Shown here: piece after piece, positions 30,634 to 41,625 of the stretch
Layout of the letters: each line of letters opens with the position of its first letter
Numbering within the stretch: position 1 is the stretch's first letter
From: Seminavis robusta
Taxonomy: Eukaryota > Bacillariophyta > Bacillariophyceae > Naviculales > Naviculaceae
Assembly: GCA_903772945.1 (NCBI GenBank)
Contig: CAICTM010000175.1
Location: forward strand, 35,644-99,643
DNA length: 64,000 nt
Direction: 5' to 3'
Made by a program: the position numbers and the translations under genes
The notes under the pieces: generated by a model
Told to the model about the DNA's origin: nothing
Databases searched by the model: none
Seen by the model: the letters and a program-made list of their open reading frames with translations, nothing else

Positions 30634-33180
30634 TCACTTGCTGACTTGTTTCTCTAGCGTTTCTATCGTCTTCTGTGTGGTGGCGCCTCCGAGTATACCG
30701 CCGATGATGCCTCCCACAGGACCGCCAAGAAGCGTCCCCACGAGCATCCCAGCACCTGCACCGCCCGCACCACCTAATCTGGCTTTGTTGTCGTCAACAT
30801 ACTTTGTTGTATCATGGGTGACACCTTCAACCCAGTCCACCACATTGAGGTTCTCACTATCTTTCTTTCCTCGCCGCAAAGCTCCTCTTTTGGTGGCATC
30901 AACAGCCGCATAGCCGATTCCACGGACAACATCTGTTAGCTGGGCTTTGTCTTCTTGATCCGCATTTCGAGCCTTCTTCCCAGCTGCCACGGCTCCTTTC
31001 ACTGTGTCGACCGCGGCGATGGCTGCGAGGCCACCAGCCGCTCCGAATGGAGTTGCAAGACCAAGATAAGTTCCGTATGTGTTCAAGCCCATGTCGACAA
31101 CAGACAAACCGAGGACTTCGGAATTGGTTATGAACCCGGGGAAGTTCTTGAGACACAATACAATATAGTGATTCGCAATGTCCTTTCCGGTGGCCTTGTC
31201 TTTGCCAATGAAAGGATCGGTCTTGAAGTTAACATCTCTGACACCGACGGCGCCTTCGTAAGTGATGTGCACCTTGAGCTCTTCCACGCGACAGTGGGGG
31301 AGAATCCAAAGGTTATTCTCGGCTTCTTCTTTTGCCTTTTGGTGATCCTTTCCATCACTTTTGTTGTTTTTCTCAAAGAGGGCCTTGGTTTGTTCCTTGT
31401 CGCCTGTCAATTGGAATGTATCAATCCATTCATTGGTTGAGTGGCCACCATAGACAGTGATCGTGTCGGAAGCAAGCTTGAGATTGTGAATCTCGTTCGA
31501 TCCCGTCTTGGGCCAACATCCACAAACCAGGTTTTCGGTACAGTGCACCAATTTGTTATCGAGCTCTTCCACCACAGCTGCAAATTCCGTGCCCTCTTCG
31601 CTCGGGTTCAAGAACATTTCGAGTCCTTTGAATTGAGACCGACTGCCGGCATCGGAGGATTGAACTCCAAGGCGATTTACAGCGACCTGAATGGGAAAGG
31701 GTGCTTGTGTATTCACGCGATCTTTCGGGTCTGGTTGCTTCTCTTCTTCTTGCTGTGAGGTGCCGGGTTCCGCATCGCCGTTCTCTTTCTCCAAGAATTG
31801 GCATTCGAACGTCTCCAACTTGACTTTCATGGTTCGTCCCTCGAATTCGACGCGGGCTCGTTCACTCGGTGACACCAACTGCACTGTACCGGGAACTTTC
31901 AGAGACACAATCTTTTCCATTTCCACGACAAGATTGGGAGTCTGCGAGATGAAAATGCCTTGTACGTGTGCCAACTGGACCATCTCTTGTCCCTCCTCAC
32001 CCTGTTGGTGGCGTTGCTCTTGTTGTTCAATCCAAGTGAACTGCTCTGCTTTCAAAGCCGAATTAGATCCATCCGCCTTGTAGGTGGCACCCACTCTGGT
32101 GAAGTTAAATTGCATGCCATCGGCAATTATCAATGCCATTGCTTGGGCTGCAAGGTTGAATTCGGATGGCCGTTCGGACAAATCTTCTGCTTTGATGGGT
32201 AGTATGTCCTCCAGTCCAACCTCGACGTGGTCGTGGTGTTCTTCCTTTGTCTGCTGGCTCGCTGCTGCTGCCGACTCGTCCTTGGCAGCCAGAAGCATCA
32301 AGGAGAATTGACTCCAGGCATATAGCTGGGCATGCCCGGCATGAAGAACGACACCATTCGAACCAAAAGACTCTCCTGTGATTGTCAAACCACGCAATGG
32401 GTTGCCAAATCGTTTGCCATGCCGAATCATTTGAGCTTGATAACTGAACGGTTCCAGCAGAGGTATGGTTGTCGTCTGCTTACTTTCATCATGATCGTCC
32501 ACTATATTAAATTGGAGTCCTGTCACCTTTAAGGTTTGTCGAATATGCGCATTCAATTCCTTTGTAATTTCATCGGTTTCTCTGCCAAAGGAATTAACCT
32601 CAATGGATTCTCCTTTCACGACGACGGACGTCGTGCCACCGTCATTGTTGGGTGTCTTGAGTGTCCATTGCAAGTCTTTGATATGCAACGTCAAACTGTC
32701 AATCATGATGGCGACTTGTCGCATAATGTATCCCTTGATGCCGCCTTCGCTTTTCACATGTTCGAGGGTATCCCGATCCTGAATTTCGCTCTCGTTGGGT
32801 AGAATCGATGTAGTATTGCCGTCGCCTGGTTGTGGCTCAGGTTCCACTTCTCCCTTGGAGAGTTCACCCGTGATGTTCATGCCTTGAATGGTCAGCTTGG
32901 CATTCTGGACAAAGGTTCCACCTGAAGTGGACCATTCCCAGCTAAATTCTACCAATTCCACGGTTCCAGTGATATCCAAAATGGTAGACGTCCCACCAGC
33001 ATTTTTGGCCACCAGAGGCGATATGGTCTTGGGCCGTACCTGGACTTGTTTCAATACAATCTTCTTCTCGGGTCCGAGCAAAGTGGATTCGATCGTTGAG
33101 GTGTCGACGACAAAGTATTCATCGAGGGCATTGGTAATGGAAGTGGCCAACAGTTCTTTGGGTCCTGTGATAAATCCCAT
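30634..33180 (-). CDS. Chorein-N-like protein with C-terminal glycine zipper
   Basis: Encodes 848 residues, single exon, ATG at 33180. Residues about 12-50 (LDEYFVVDTSTIESTL then IVLKQVQVRP) match the pattern that opens VPS13/ATG2-type bridge lipid-transfer proteins (chorein-N). The following about 600 residues are beta-rich, with alternating hydrophobic residues as in such grooves. Near the end, after a short Gly/Ala-rich helix (AAGGLAAIAAVDTV) and a Lys-rich linker, comes a GxxxG-dense hydrophobic hairpin (about 803-833) typical of membrane-inserting glycine zippers. At 848 residues it is far shorter than VPS13. A lipid-transfer role at a membrane contact is inference. An alternative is a lineage-specific membrane-remodelling protein. 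Confidence 0.6.
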   Translation of the reverse strand: MGFITGPKELLATSITNALDEYFVVDTSTIESTLLGPEKKIVLKQVQVRPKTISPLVAKNAGGTSTILDITGTVELVEFSWEWSTSGGTFVQNAKLTIQGMNITGELSKGEVEPEPQPGDGNTTSILPNESEIQDRDTLEHVKSEGGIKGYIMRQVAIMIDSLTLHIKDLQWTLKTPNNDGGTTSVVVKGESIEVNSFGRETDEITKELNAHIRQTLKVTGLQFNIVDDHDESKQTTTIPLLEPFSYQAQMIRHGKRFGNPLRGLTITGESFGSNGVVLHAGHAQLYAWSQFSLMLLAAKDESAAAASQQTKEEHHDHVEVGLEDILPIKAEDLSERPSEFNLAAQAMALIIADGMQFNFTRVGATYKADGSNSALKAEQFTWIEQQEQRHQQGEEGQEMVQLAHVQGIFISQTPNLVVEMEKIVSLKVPGTVQLVSPSERARVEFEGRTMKVKLETFECQFLEKENGDAEPGTSQQEEEKQPDPKDRVNTQAPFPIQVAVNRLGVQSSDAGSRSQFKGLEMFLNPSEEGTEFAAVVEELDNKLVHCTENLVCGCWPKTGSNEIHNLKLASDTITVYGGHSTNEWIDTFQLTGDKEQTKALFEKNNKSDGKDHQKAKEEAENNLWILPHCRVEELKVHITYEGAVGVRDVNFKTDPFIGKDKATGKDIANHYIVLCLKNFPGFITNSEVLGLSVVDMGLNTYGTYLGLATPFGAAGGLAAIAAVDTVKGAVAAGKKARNADQEDKAQLTDVVRGIGYAAVDATKRGALRRGKKDSENLNVVDWVEGVTHDTTKYVDDNKARLGGAGGAGAGMLVGTLLGGPVGGIIGGILGGATTQKTIETLEKQVSK

Positions 33181-33420
33181 TCTAGCTAGAGTTAGTAGTG
33201 GTGGAGAGCAATATAGATCTTGTTATTCGTTCCTGGATGATTAATCGGAAGATACAAGTTGTTTTTATGAGAAGAATAGATTTTGCAGGTTGCCACACTT
33301 CTAACTCAGTGTCTGTCGTTGCTGTTCAATGCCTCTAATTGCTTGGCTGTATGGTATTTTTTCCCGGAACGCTTTCGGAATCGGCGAAAGATCTCTTTCG
33401 TTTTTTTTATAATTTATAAA
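33181..33420. other. Upstream flank of chorein-like gene
   Basis: 240 bp, AT-rich near 33400. No feature recognised. Confidence 0.4.
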
Positions 33421-33617
33421 GAACGGACAGCCGTAGGCTAGTGCCCTCAACTAGCACTTATCTAAAGGCAAAGGTTTCATTTTTTATTGTATGTTTCTTA
33501 AAGCCAAGGCTAATCAGTCGCTTTGATAGCTTTAATCTTACTAGGGAAACCGCACCCTAAGTACGTGTTCGCTTTGATAGCCTTAATCTTACTAGGGAAA
33601 CCGCACCATATGTACGC

Positions 33618-33660
<43 letters not shown>

Positions 33661-33840
33661 CCCATGGATAAACATCCAATGGTAGATTCGTCGTAGATTA
33701 ACTCTTAGTAGTGTCTACACACATCTCACACAACATCACACATCTCACACAACACTCAACGTACACACACCTACACACACACACACACAAGATAAAGTTC
33801 AAAAGGCCCTCAGCTTGCTAGCTGGTAGTTGAGGGCAAAG
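33421..33840 (+). mobile_element. Foldback/MITE-like element with (AC)n core, second copy
   Basis: Related to 17774-18058 in inverse orientation. It shares the GAACGGACAGCCGTAGGCTAG end, the inverted TGCCCTCAACTA / TAGTTGAGGGCA pair and the internal AAGCCAAGGCTAA segment. It is longer (420 bp) because a segment of about 47 bp (GCTTTGATAGC...GCACC) is duplicated and the CA-rich part (33619-33790) is expanded. No ORF. Confidence 0.75.
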
Positions 33841-34953
33841 GGGGTTTAGAGTAGGGAAATTATCTACGGAAGCCAGCCGGGGCCAGGCTTAAGCAAAGAA
33901 CAGTCGAAATTCAGGACTAGGTTCTGAGGGATCAGGGGCAAGAAATTGTGGACCATTACGGGGGGCAAAGGGTTTGGCTTTGCGGGATTTTGGATTTTCA
34001 AAGATACGGTTCCTCCATCCATCCACCTAAATTCGTCATTCCGCGGAAGGGTCACATGGTCCATCGTAGCGAAAGGACAGCCAATTGTATTACAGTAGCT
34101 ACAAGATCATGTTGCAGTGGTAGCTAGCTAGCTAGCCACAAGAACGCTTTCCCCTTTTCCCCGGGCCCACACTACTAGCACTCCAGCACTTCTCGTAAAG
34201 CCTCTGCCTGGGATTGGGATACCATGTTAGGAAAGCTTCACGGAACCGGCAAGACCGTTAACAGCACACACTCCAGCACTTCGAGGAGACCGCCCGCAGC
34301 ATGCCGCAGAAGTGAAGTTTAGAACATCCCATCCACCTCTATGTTGCCTTACCTATTTCAACTCTTGTCAGTGCCTACAAAAGCCTCAGCGAAAGTTAGC
34401 TAGGCACATGTTTTAGAACCCCAGGGGCAGCATCCTCTCTGGCCCGTTTTAGCATTCCAATTCCCCATTTATGTTGGCAATGCTGCAAGACCATTTATTC
34501 CATGGACATCCATCGTCCCAAGCAAGCCCATTCGAGGGCAGCCAGTTGCCCACCTTTGGAGCTTTCTCAGAGGTCAGTGGATAATGAAAAGGAGGCTGGA
34601 AAACCTTTACTGTACCTAGCTAGCTAGCTAGCTAGCTAGTAGCTGGCTGGTCCTCTGATGGTCACACGGAGTGGTGCCGATGGTTTCGATTCGATTCATC
34701 ATGATTCGATTGAATCGAAAGAACAGTTTCTCTCGCAGTGATGTTGGGTAGTTGCGGTAAGAAGAATAATTTTAATTTTCTATTTCCCCCCAAGTTTACC
34801 GCAACTACTGATTTTTGCTTCCTTCGAGGGTCCATTGCGTCCAAGAGGCACTCGACCACAAAGAAGAAAAGTAGTGAGAGCAGAGGAACGATAGAGTGAG
34901 TAGCCATTGAAGTTAAACCATCCGGGCTATTACAACTGTTGCAGACCGCAGAC
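33841..34953. other. Spacer upstream of GT31 gene
   Basis: 1.1 kb without a recognised gene. It contains a (CTAG)n-type run at about 34615-34642 and a near-perfect palindrome at 34684-34720. Confidence 0.5.
34684..34720. promoter_or_regulatory. Near-palindrome of ATTCGA words
   Basis: Reads TTTCGATTCGATT then a CATCATG centre and ATTCGATTGAATCGAAA, so both strands are almost the same. It lies about 235 bp before the GT31 ATG. A candidate binding site; inference only. Confidence 0.4.
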
Positions 34954-36720
34954 ATGCCACCCCAATCTCCCTATACCGACGATGAGAGCCACATTCCACC
35001 ACCGCCAAGAAGAGGGTCTCGCCCCGGTTACAACAGCCAATACTACTACTCCGGTGCAATGACGAGCCCGGGACGACGACGACGACGATCCAATGGGGAT
35101 CAGTACCATCGTTACGATGAGGCCAAACCCAAACCAGGCATCACCTTGATGAATGTTTTACTATTCATTGCGATTGTGTTGCAACTGTATCAAATCTACC
35201 AAACTCCCTCCACTGTCACCAACCACCACAGCTTTCAAGTTACCCCCAACAAGGGCACCTTTTTTGATTTTCCCAGAGGATTGCGAGATGCCTTTGGAAA
35301 TCGAGATAGTAACAATAATGACAACAATAACAATGTGTATAAATCCAGCTGGGGAAGCCACAATGGGGTTCTGCAGGCGGAAAATAATGGAGGCTCTGAC
35401 CAGGAATCCTCTACCGCGAAGGAGTTGACTCCCAATGAACGAATGCGCAATTATATTCTGTATGGAAACTACGATGGACCACAAGGTGACGAGCAAAACT
35501 CATTCCAATGGAATACCAACGACCTAGACAACTACAACAGCAGCCAAGACAATAATGCTACCGAAAATGGAGAAGCAGAAGTCAATCCGGACGAGCTACC
35601 CTTTCAAATCTCCAAATACAACTACAGCCATACACCCAATCGAACCAAATGGAATCTACCCACCCAACCAACCATGACCAACAATTCACATTTGGCAGTC
35701 ATCATCCTGAGTGGACGATCCAACTTTGATAGACGACAAGCCATTCGAGAAACATGGGCACAAAATCAGACCAACATTGTCTTTGTCATTGGAGGTCCCG
35801 AACCAGATAACGAACAGGACCGAAACTGGACCGATCCAAACAGTACTTCCTCCAGACTGTTTCGAGAATCCCAGCAATACGGAGACATTCTGGATAGTAT
35901 CCATCCGGATACCTACAAGGCTCTACCTTATAAAGTCCATTATGCCATTCGATGGGTTGCATCGTCCTTTCCACACATTCAATGGATCTTAAAGGCAGAC
36001 GACGATGTCGTTGTACGCATCAATACACTGCGATACTTTGTACTCAAAAACTTTAATCCAGTGGCACCCATGGTAATTGGTCGCATTGAACCCAATTCCA
36101 AACCACATCGGACTGGAAAATGGGCCGAGGACCCGAAATTTGCCGACGAAGAGTATCCACCATGGGCATACGGATCGACTGGGTACGTCATGAGTCGTCC
36201 CGTCTTTGACTATGTCGCCTCGGAGCAATCGCTGTACTACTATCAAGGAGAAGATGCCTCCTTGGGAATTTGGTTGTACGAATCGCCGCTCGATGTGTCG
36301 TGGATTGATTCTCCCGACTTTTCCATTCAAGCCGATCAAAAGTGGTACGATCACCAGTATTCGGTGGTGATTGGTCATGACGTATCACCGGAGGATATGC
36401 ATCAATTGTTTGACCAATGGCAAGATCCCAAGAATTTGGAGGATATGTACCATACCAATCATACAAATACTGAAGGTCGCATCTTCAATTTGGAGCTGAG
36501 ATCTCCACTCAACAATCAAATGCTGGACAATTATCAATTTGGAGCAGATGACCAGTTTGTCAACATGTTTGACGAACTTGGCAACAAGATGAGGAGGGAG
36601 GAATGGGATGATGAAGAAGGAGAAGAAGATGAGACAAATGGAGACGAGACAAATGCTATTGGTGACGAAGAAGTTGGCGAGGAAGAAGAACGGCGCCATG
36701 GTGGAGAGGAGGAGGAGTGA
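34954..36720 (+). CDS. GT31-family (beta-1,3-galactosyltransferase-like) glycosyltransferase
   Basis: Encodes 588 residues from ATG 34954 (the TTG-opened extension is rejected). It has type II topology: a short basic/Pro-rich cytosolic tail, one membrane helix at about residues 62-82 (LMNVLLFIAIVLQLYQIY), then an Asn-rich low-complexity stem to about 230. The catalytic domain (about 245-490) has RRQAIRETW (GT31 motif 1), LKADDDVVV (DxD metal/nucleotide-sugar site), a Gly/Tyr segment (YGSTGYVMS) and EDASLG (acidic motif). The C-terminus is a long Glu/Asp-rich tail. The family transfers Gal or GlcNAc from UDP-sugars in the Golgi; the acceptor is unknown. The acidic tail is unusual for the family. 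Confidence 0.9.
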   Translation: MPPQSPYTDDESHIPPPPRRGSRPGYNSQYYYSGAMTSPGRRRRRSNGDQYHRYDEAKPKPGITLMNVLLFIAIVLQLYQIYQTPSTVTNHHSFQVTPNKGTFFDFPRGLRDAFGNRDSNNNDNNNNVYKSSWGSHNGVLQAENNGGSDQESSTAKELTPNERMRNYILYGNYDGPQGDEQNSFQWNTNDLDNYNSSQDNNATENGEAEVNPDELPFQISKYNYSHTPNRTKWNLPTQPTMTNNSHLAVIILSGRSNFDRRQAIRETWAQNQTNIVFVIGGPEPDNEQDRNWTDPNSTSSRLFRESQQYGDILDSIHPDTYKALPYKVHYAIRWVASSFPHIQWILKADDDVVVRINTLRYFVLKNFNPVAPMVIGRIEPNSKPHRTGKWAEDPKFADEEYPPWAYGSTGYVMSRPVFDYVASEQSLYYYQGEDASLGIWLYESPLDVSWIDSPDFSIQADQKWYDHQYSVVIGHDVSPEDMHQLFDQWQDPKNLEDMYHTNHTNTEGRIFNLELRSPLNNQMLDNYQFGADDQFVNMFDELGNKMRREEWDDEEGEEDETNGDETNAIGDEEVGEEEERRHGGEEEE

Positions 36721-37154
36721 CTTGGGGAATCGAAAATCAATCTCTACAGGGTGATTGTGGTTAAGCACATTCCATCACGCATCAGCGGCGCAAACTACAT
36801 CGTAGGGGTGGGCATTGGGTCTTTGGAGAGCTATAATTTACAAGCCAGCCAGAATCGGAAACTGGGACACCCAGAAGCAAATTCTGCCGCATGCCATTTG
36901 CCCAATTCCTTGGACCTTCAATGTACGGCATGATTCCGTGAATCTGCCATTGTGAAATACTGTCATAAATGCACCACCTCCTTCGGGAGTGTGATGCCGG
37001 CGAGGGTGCCCTTGCTGCCGCTCTGTGAAATCAACCCTCGCTTCGGCTTGGGGGGATTGCCCATTGACACCATATCCGTTAAATATATGTTGTTGTTGTT
37101 GGTTGTGTTTCAGAAGCAAATTCTTCAGAGAGCAAATCCAAGAACCCGTTGTAG
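36721..37154. other. Convergent 3' spacer
   Basis: 434 bp; no separate gene. Bases 37079-37154 may be coding if the F-box-like frame is shifted (see that gene). Confidence 0.45.
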
Positions 37155-38705
37155 TCACCCTTTTCGAGGAAAGAATGCCGATAGAGAAAGGGCGTCCAGA
37201 CAAGCCTTGGAATCGGGGGGTTCCTTGAATTGGATCCATTCCTTTGCCATTTTGGGAAACTTGTTCAAGCAAGCGTTGAGCCTATTGTGGGGAGCGAGAT
37301 CGGTCGTCTTGCGGAGTGATCGCCACAAATGCAGAGCATGAGCCCTCAAGAAAACTGAATTTTTCCTTTCAGCAATGCCCTCAGCAACAACCGTCGCCAA
37401 AAGCCTGTCTGTCACGGCACGTTCGACGCAGCGAGGCAGTGACGGGAGCAATGTGGGAATAGGGTCGGAACCATTTTGGAGTAGCGTTTTGAGTTTCGCG
37501 ACATCGGATGCTGTGATACTTTGGATGTGCATCATGTCGTAAAATTCTCTGCCACAGTAAGCTTTCATTGTCTTTTCAAATTCATTAGTTTCTGGCATGA
37601 ATTCAAAGTTGTGTAGACAGTTTTCCCAGATAAAATTGAACCCCTCTTCCAGCTGTTGTTTCATGCCTTGGATCTTTTTCTTTGTGGCCTTGCTAGGAGC
37701 CTTGAGACAGTCCTTGACGACTTCGTGGGTGAAGCTGCACTTCATCTGGACCGTGTTGCAGGCGCTAGTGTAAACCGTTGTCTCTTTATGCTCCAAAGCA
37801 AATTGCTTCCATGGTGCATTGTCATCCACGACGGCCTCCAGCTTGGACAAGAACTGCTTGACGTTTTCTCGCTTTCGTTCAATGGCGTTGCCCCTCGCTT
37901 CTTCTTTGGCCTTTTCCTTTTCCGTCTTTCTGTCGCGAGCTTCTTGCTGGGAATTTTCAAACGTTGCAATGATTTCTTCGGCATGTCTTGCCGCATGTTC
38001 ATGCCGTTGCTGGTCCAACTTTTCCAATTCCTTGTCCAATGTCGTTTTCTTGGCCAGTACCTTGTCCATTGTAACCTTGGTAATCAAAGGACCGGCCGGA
38101 TCTCCACAACTGTCCTTGAATGGATGCAAGAAGATGAACGCAGTGGACGAATACGTGGCTGCGGCACAACGATCATGAGTTACCAGGGGCTTCCACTTTT
38201 TGTTCATGCCCACTTTTTTCGAGAAATGGTTGGACGTGATGCAGTTGTTCCAGCACAAGAACAAGCCATAATCCTTATTGACGCAATTGACGCGAGCGGC
38301 ATTGCAATGTTCACAGCGTCTGCCATTGCACAATCGCAAAAGACGCAAGGCGGTCGGAGTCCAAATGCTGCAATGCCGGACCAACTCGACCAAGTTGGTC
38401 ATGGACTGCTGCGCGTGTCCACCATGCATCAGAGCGGAACGCACCACGTGCTCGTGGCGGATCAAGCACCGCACGTACTTGGACGTTTTGCTCATGGCAT
38501 ACAGCTCCTTGGTGTCGAGGAAACTAAAGATTTTGGTCGCGACGAGATCCACCGAAAAGAAATCGGGCAAATCTTGTTGTTGCTGGCCATTACTACTCTT
38601 CTTGGACGATTTCTTCTTCTTCTTTGCCGGTGGCTTTCGATCATCATCACTACTGTTGTTGGCGTCGTCAAGGTGGATGTGGCGCTTTCGTCGTGGGCTG
38701 CTCAT
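37155..38705 (-). CDS. F-box-like protein with coiled coil and Cys-rich motif
   Basis: Encodes 516 residues from ATG 38705; an in-frame ATG at 38801 would add 32 residues. The N-terminus is basic with a run of Lys (nuclear signal likely). Residues about 45-90 look like an F-box (DLVATKIFSFLDTKELYAMSK). A Cys motif CEHCNAARVNC follows at about 136. A long charged coiled coil spans about 230-300. F-box proteins recruit substrates to SCF ubiquitin ligases, but the match is weak and the role is inferred. The frame ends at RKG; a one-base slip near the TTCTTT run (about 37170) would extend it to 37079 with GDYNGFLDLLSEEF, which looks like genuine protein. Confidence 0.6.
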   Translation of the reverse strand: MSSPRRKRHIHLDDANNSSDDDRKPPAKKKKKSSKKSSNGQQQQDLPDFFSVDLVATKIFSFLDTKELYAMSKTSKYVRCLIRHEHVVRSALMHGGHAQQSMTNLVELVRHCSIWTPTALRLLRLCNGRRCEHCNAARVNCVNKDYGLFLCWNNCITSNHFSKKVGMNKKWKPLVTHDRCAAATYSSTAFIFLHPFKDSCGDPAGPLITKVTMDKVLAKKTTLDKELEKLDQQRHEHAARHAEEIIATFENSQQEARDRKTEKEKAKEEARGNAIERKRENVKQFLSKLEAVVDDNAPWKQFALEHKETTVYTSACNTVQMKCSFTHEVVKDCLKAPSKATKKKIQGMKQQLEEGFNFIWENCLHNFEFMPETNEFEKTMKAYCGREFYDMMHIQSITASDVAKLKTLLQNGSDPIPTLLPSLPRCVERAVTDRLLATVVAEGIAERKNSVFLRAHALHLWRSLRKTTDLAPHNRLNACLNKFPKMAKEWIQFKEPPDSKACLDALSLSAFFPRKG

Positions 38706-39497
38706 CTTTACACAATCTCTTTCCCTTTGTCTTGCCAGAAGATGTGCTGGTTCTGAAGATTGAATGAAGATGGTGGATTGATTGACGGGGTTTGGTGTCA
38801 TCCACAATGTAAGCCATTAGAACTGCAACACTATCCAACTCCTATGTGGAGTCGAGTCCCTCGCTGCACAGGACTGGTATTAAAATACCAGAACCAGGAA
38901 CCAGTATGACGTACGAGACATCTTCCGCGCCTGGGTACGGTAAGTAAGTGCGTCCATCCGTGCCCCTTGGCAATTGGCAATACTAGGTACCTGGTAAAGG
39001 TCATTTGAAATAACCTTCGTAAGTTCGTGGATGATCTGGTACCGTACGTAGAGTCAATACCGGTAGATGCACCGGTGCCGATTCTGCAATTTCAGGCATT
39101 AAAGGTCATACAAATGAGCATTCTATATTCTATGATAACATTAATGTCCCTCAGTCAATTATGCCCCAAATTCGGATTTAACGAAACACATGAACTCGCC
39201 AGTCTTTGCGCCTTCGTAGGTGCTGAACTCTCGAAAATCGTCGCAGATACCGCTAGGAAACATCCAAAACCATCGAGGCAAGGCGCGCAGTAAACAAACC
39301 TCCAGTTGAACACCCAACACACTGAGGATCTGACGAGGATTTGTGGAGTAGGCACAAACTTTAACTATTGTAATAGAAGACGAAGTTAACACAAGTAGCC
39401 AACCAAAGAAACTGGAAACACTTCTTTTTCACCCGCAGCTTTCCCACATCACAAGTTACCACCATCAATTGCATTTATTTTGATATCGCAAGGCACG
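38706..39497. other. Divergent spacer, F-box-like / SGNH genes
   Basis: 792 bp. An 88-codon plus frame at 39027-39293 has no recognised domain; I do not call it. Confidence 0.45.
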
Positions 39498-41625
39498 ATG
39501 CGAAACCCCGACGGGAAGATGACGACGACAACAACAACAATCAAGCATACAAAGCTTCGGCTGACCTCGGCTCTACTTTTGGTGGGTTTGGCCATGGTAT
39601 GCTTTGTCACAGTGTCGCGTGAAGAGAGGATTGAGAATGGATTTCTCCCCAAGAAGACAGCAGAGGAAGGTCGACGCGCTGCCGTTGACAATTGGAATCA
39701 CACAAAGCTGGATCAGTCATCGAGCCACGAAGCAGCCAAGAAGGAAATGGCAAACCTCCGAAAGCAAGTCTCTGCGAGGGACAAGGAGTTGGAAGAATTA
39801 AAGGCCAGCATGGCAAATCTTCAAAAGAAACAAAGCATTGATGATGCCACAAAAGCTCAGGCATCCAAACCTCCCGCCGAATCCTTTTGCCAAGACACTG
39901 CCTTCCACAGGTGGCAAAAACTACAACAACCCATCCGTAGTGCTGCGTTTGACGCACTGGAGTCTTGTTGGTCAAAAGATGCTCCTCAAGTCGACAAGAG
40001 CAATAACCATACCCAGGCAGCCTTTCATCAGTTGACTAAGAGAATGTTTTCGGAACTCACTTCGTATCGACTGAAGCAATCCGTCAAACTACCCGCGAAT
40101 CCACTGGTCATGGAAAAGGTTCAGCAAGTTATCCAAAACCGCATGGACGACCCCCAGAAAAATCCACCCCTGCGAATTGCCGTCTTTGGCGGGTCCGTGA
40201 CGACGGGATTTGAAGCCAATGTCAACGACGTTGGATTGCCCTTTGGATCGCGAGAAACAATTAAAGGCTGTGATTGGACCCACAAACTTCAGTTGTTGCT
40301 GAATAAAATGTTGCCCGCACTTCTCCCTGGTGGCGGTAGTGCCAATGATATTGTCCAAGTACAAAACTTTGCCATTTCAGGATCGGATTCCGTCATTGGA
40401 AGCACACTGTTTGAATTTGATCTATGGCGTGGTAAAAGTGCTGCGGCACAAGAGCTACAAGGCAAGGATTTTGACATTTTTATTTCCGCTTATAGTGCCA
40501 ACGATGGAAAAGCACCGGCCGAGGAAAGGGAGAGAGTCTATGAGAGTATGCAAACATTTCTGCGTCTGACCATGGACCAACGCCCCTGCAGCGACCTACC
40601 CCTCGTCATTCAACTCGAAGATGTTCCCTTGGAAAGCCAGCCTCATATTGAGACTGTCAAAGAGTCTCTGTGGTTTCCCCGTCACATGGGAGAGACTGCA
40701 GCTTGGACTGGCGGCAGCGTCATGGCCGTTTCCTATACAGATGCGATCCGAGATTACGTACTCTCACATCCTCGTGACGACACCACTTTCTATCAATGGG
40801 GCGCTCTACACCCGGGGTTGAGCTTTCATACTGGCATTAGTTGGGTGTTGGCATACAATTTACTCTCCGGTTTGTTGGATGGATGTGATGCCAAGACGAT
40901 GCCTCACCATGCTGATCCAGAGCCAAGAGTGGGCTTCGTGAAACCCTTGCTGACAGAGCAGCTCAAAGGTGGCGACATTCACCACCAGTGGAACGAAACA
41001 TCGCGCCAAAAGAAGGAAGTGTGCCAAGGAGGCAATACCGATGCTATGACTACCACTTGTGTCTACAAGTGGGTTGCTGCCCAACAGTCGGCCCGTTCCA
41101 AAGAAGAGGTGCACAAGGCAGTGTCCAGTGTAGCCACCAACATCGAAGGATGGGAGGCGTATGGTAACCCTGTTCGAAAACCTCGACGGACCTGGAGAGC
41201 ACTTCAAGAAAATGCGACATTTACGATCCAGCTAGATAATATTGAATCGGATGTTAATCAACTGGTACTGTTGGTAAGAGACAAGAAATCCATTGTTGGT
41301 GTTGCTAATACACATGATTGTCATGGCTAAACTCTTCGTTCTTGTTTCTTTTCTCTGACAGTATCTGAGAAGCTATGGCCCAAATTGGGTGGATGTAAAA
41401 CTGACTGTCGTTGTGGAAGGGAGTGCCCCAAGTGCCGAGAGTTGGGAAAAGCTGAATGAGGCATTGCTAATTGGCTCGCACAACAGTGAGACTAGTGTCA
41501 ACTACTCCAAAAAGATCAACCTCAAAAAAGTCATGGAGAAGGGAAGCAGCATTAGAGCCACATTTTCTCTGGTGGCCGGGAGAGTGTTCCAAGTGAATGG
41601 GATTGCCTTCTGTAAACATGTGTAG
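39498..41625 (+). CDS. SGNH-hydrolase-like type II membrane protein
   Basis: Exon 1 is 39498-41273 and exon 2 is 41362-41625; the 88-bp GT-AG intron is phase 0, giving 679 residues. Start at the first ATG (MRNPDGK). A membrane helix lies at about residues 25-45 (ALLLVGLAMVCFVTV), then a coiled coil (about 75-115). The SGNH fold is indicated by FGGSVTTG (about 229, block I with Ser nucleophile), SAYSANDG (about 331, Gly/Asn block) and ALHPG (about 434, His block; the usual Asp is replaced). A C-terminal beta-rich domain of about 130 residues follows, split by the intron. The family includes esterases and deacetylases of polysaccharides; location is likely Golgi or cell surface. A decayed paralogue follows at 42663. 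Confidence 0.75.

Noticed and set aside
37656-38756. 366-codon plus frame opposite the F-box-like gene
   Set aside because: Long only because of codon bias of the real minus-strand gene; no domain or signal; overlaps fully.
39027-39293. 88-codon plus frame in the F-box/SGNH spacer
   Set aside because: No recognisable domain, no homologue in the window, ordinary length for chance.
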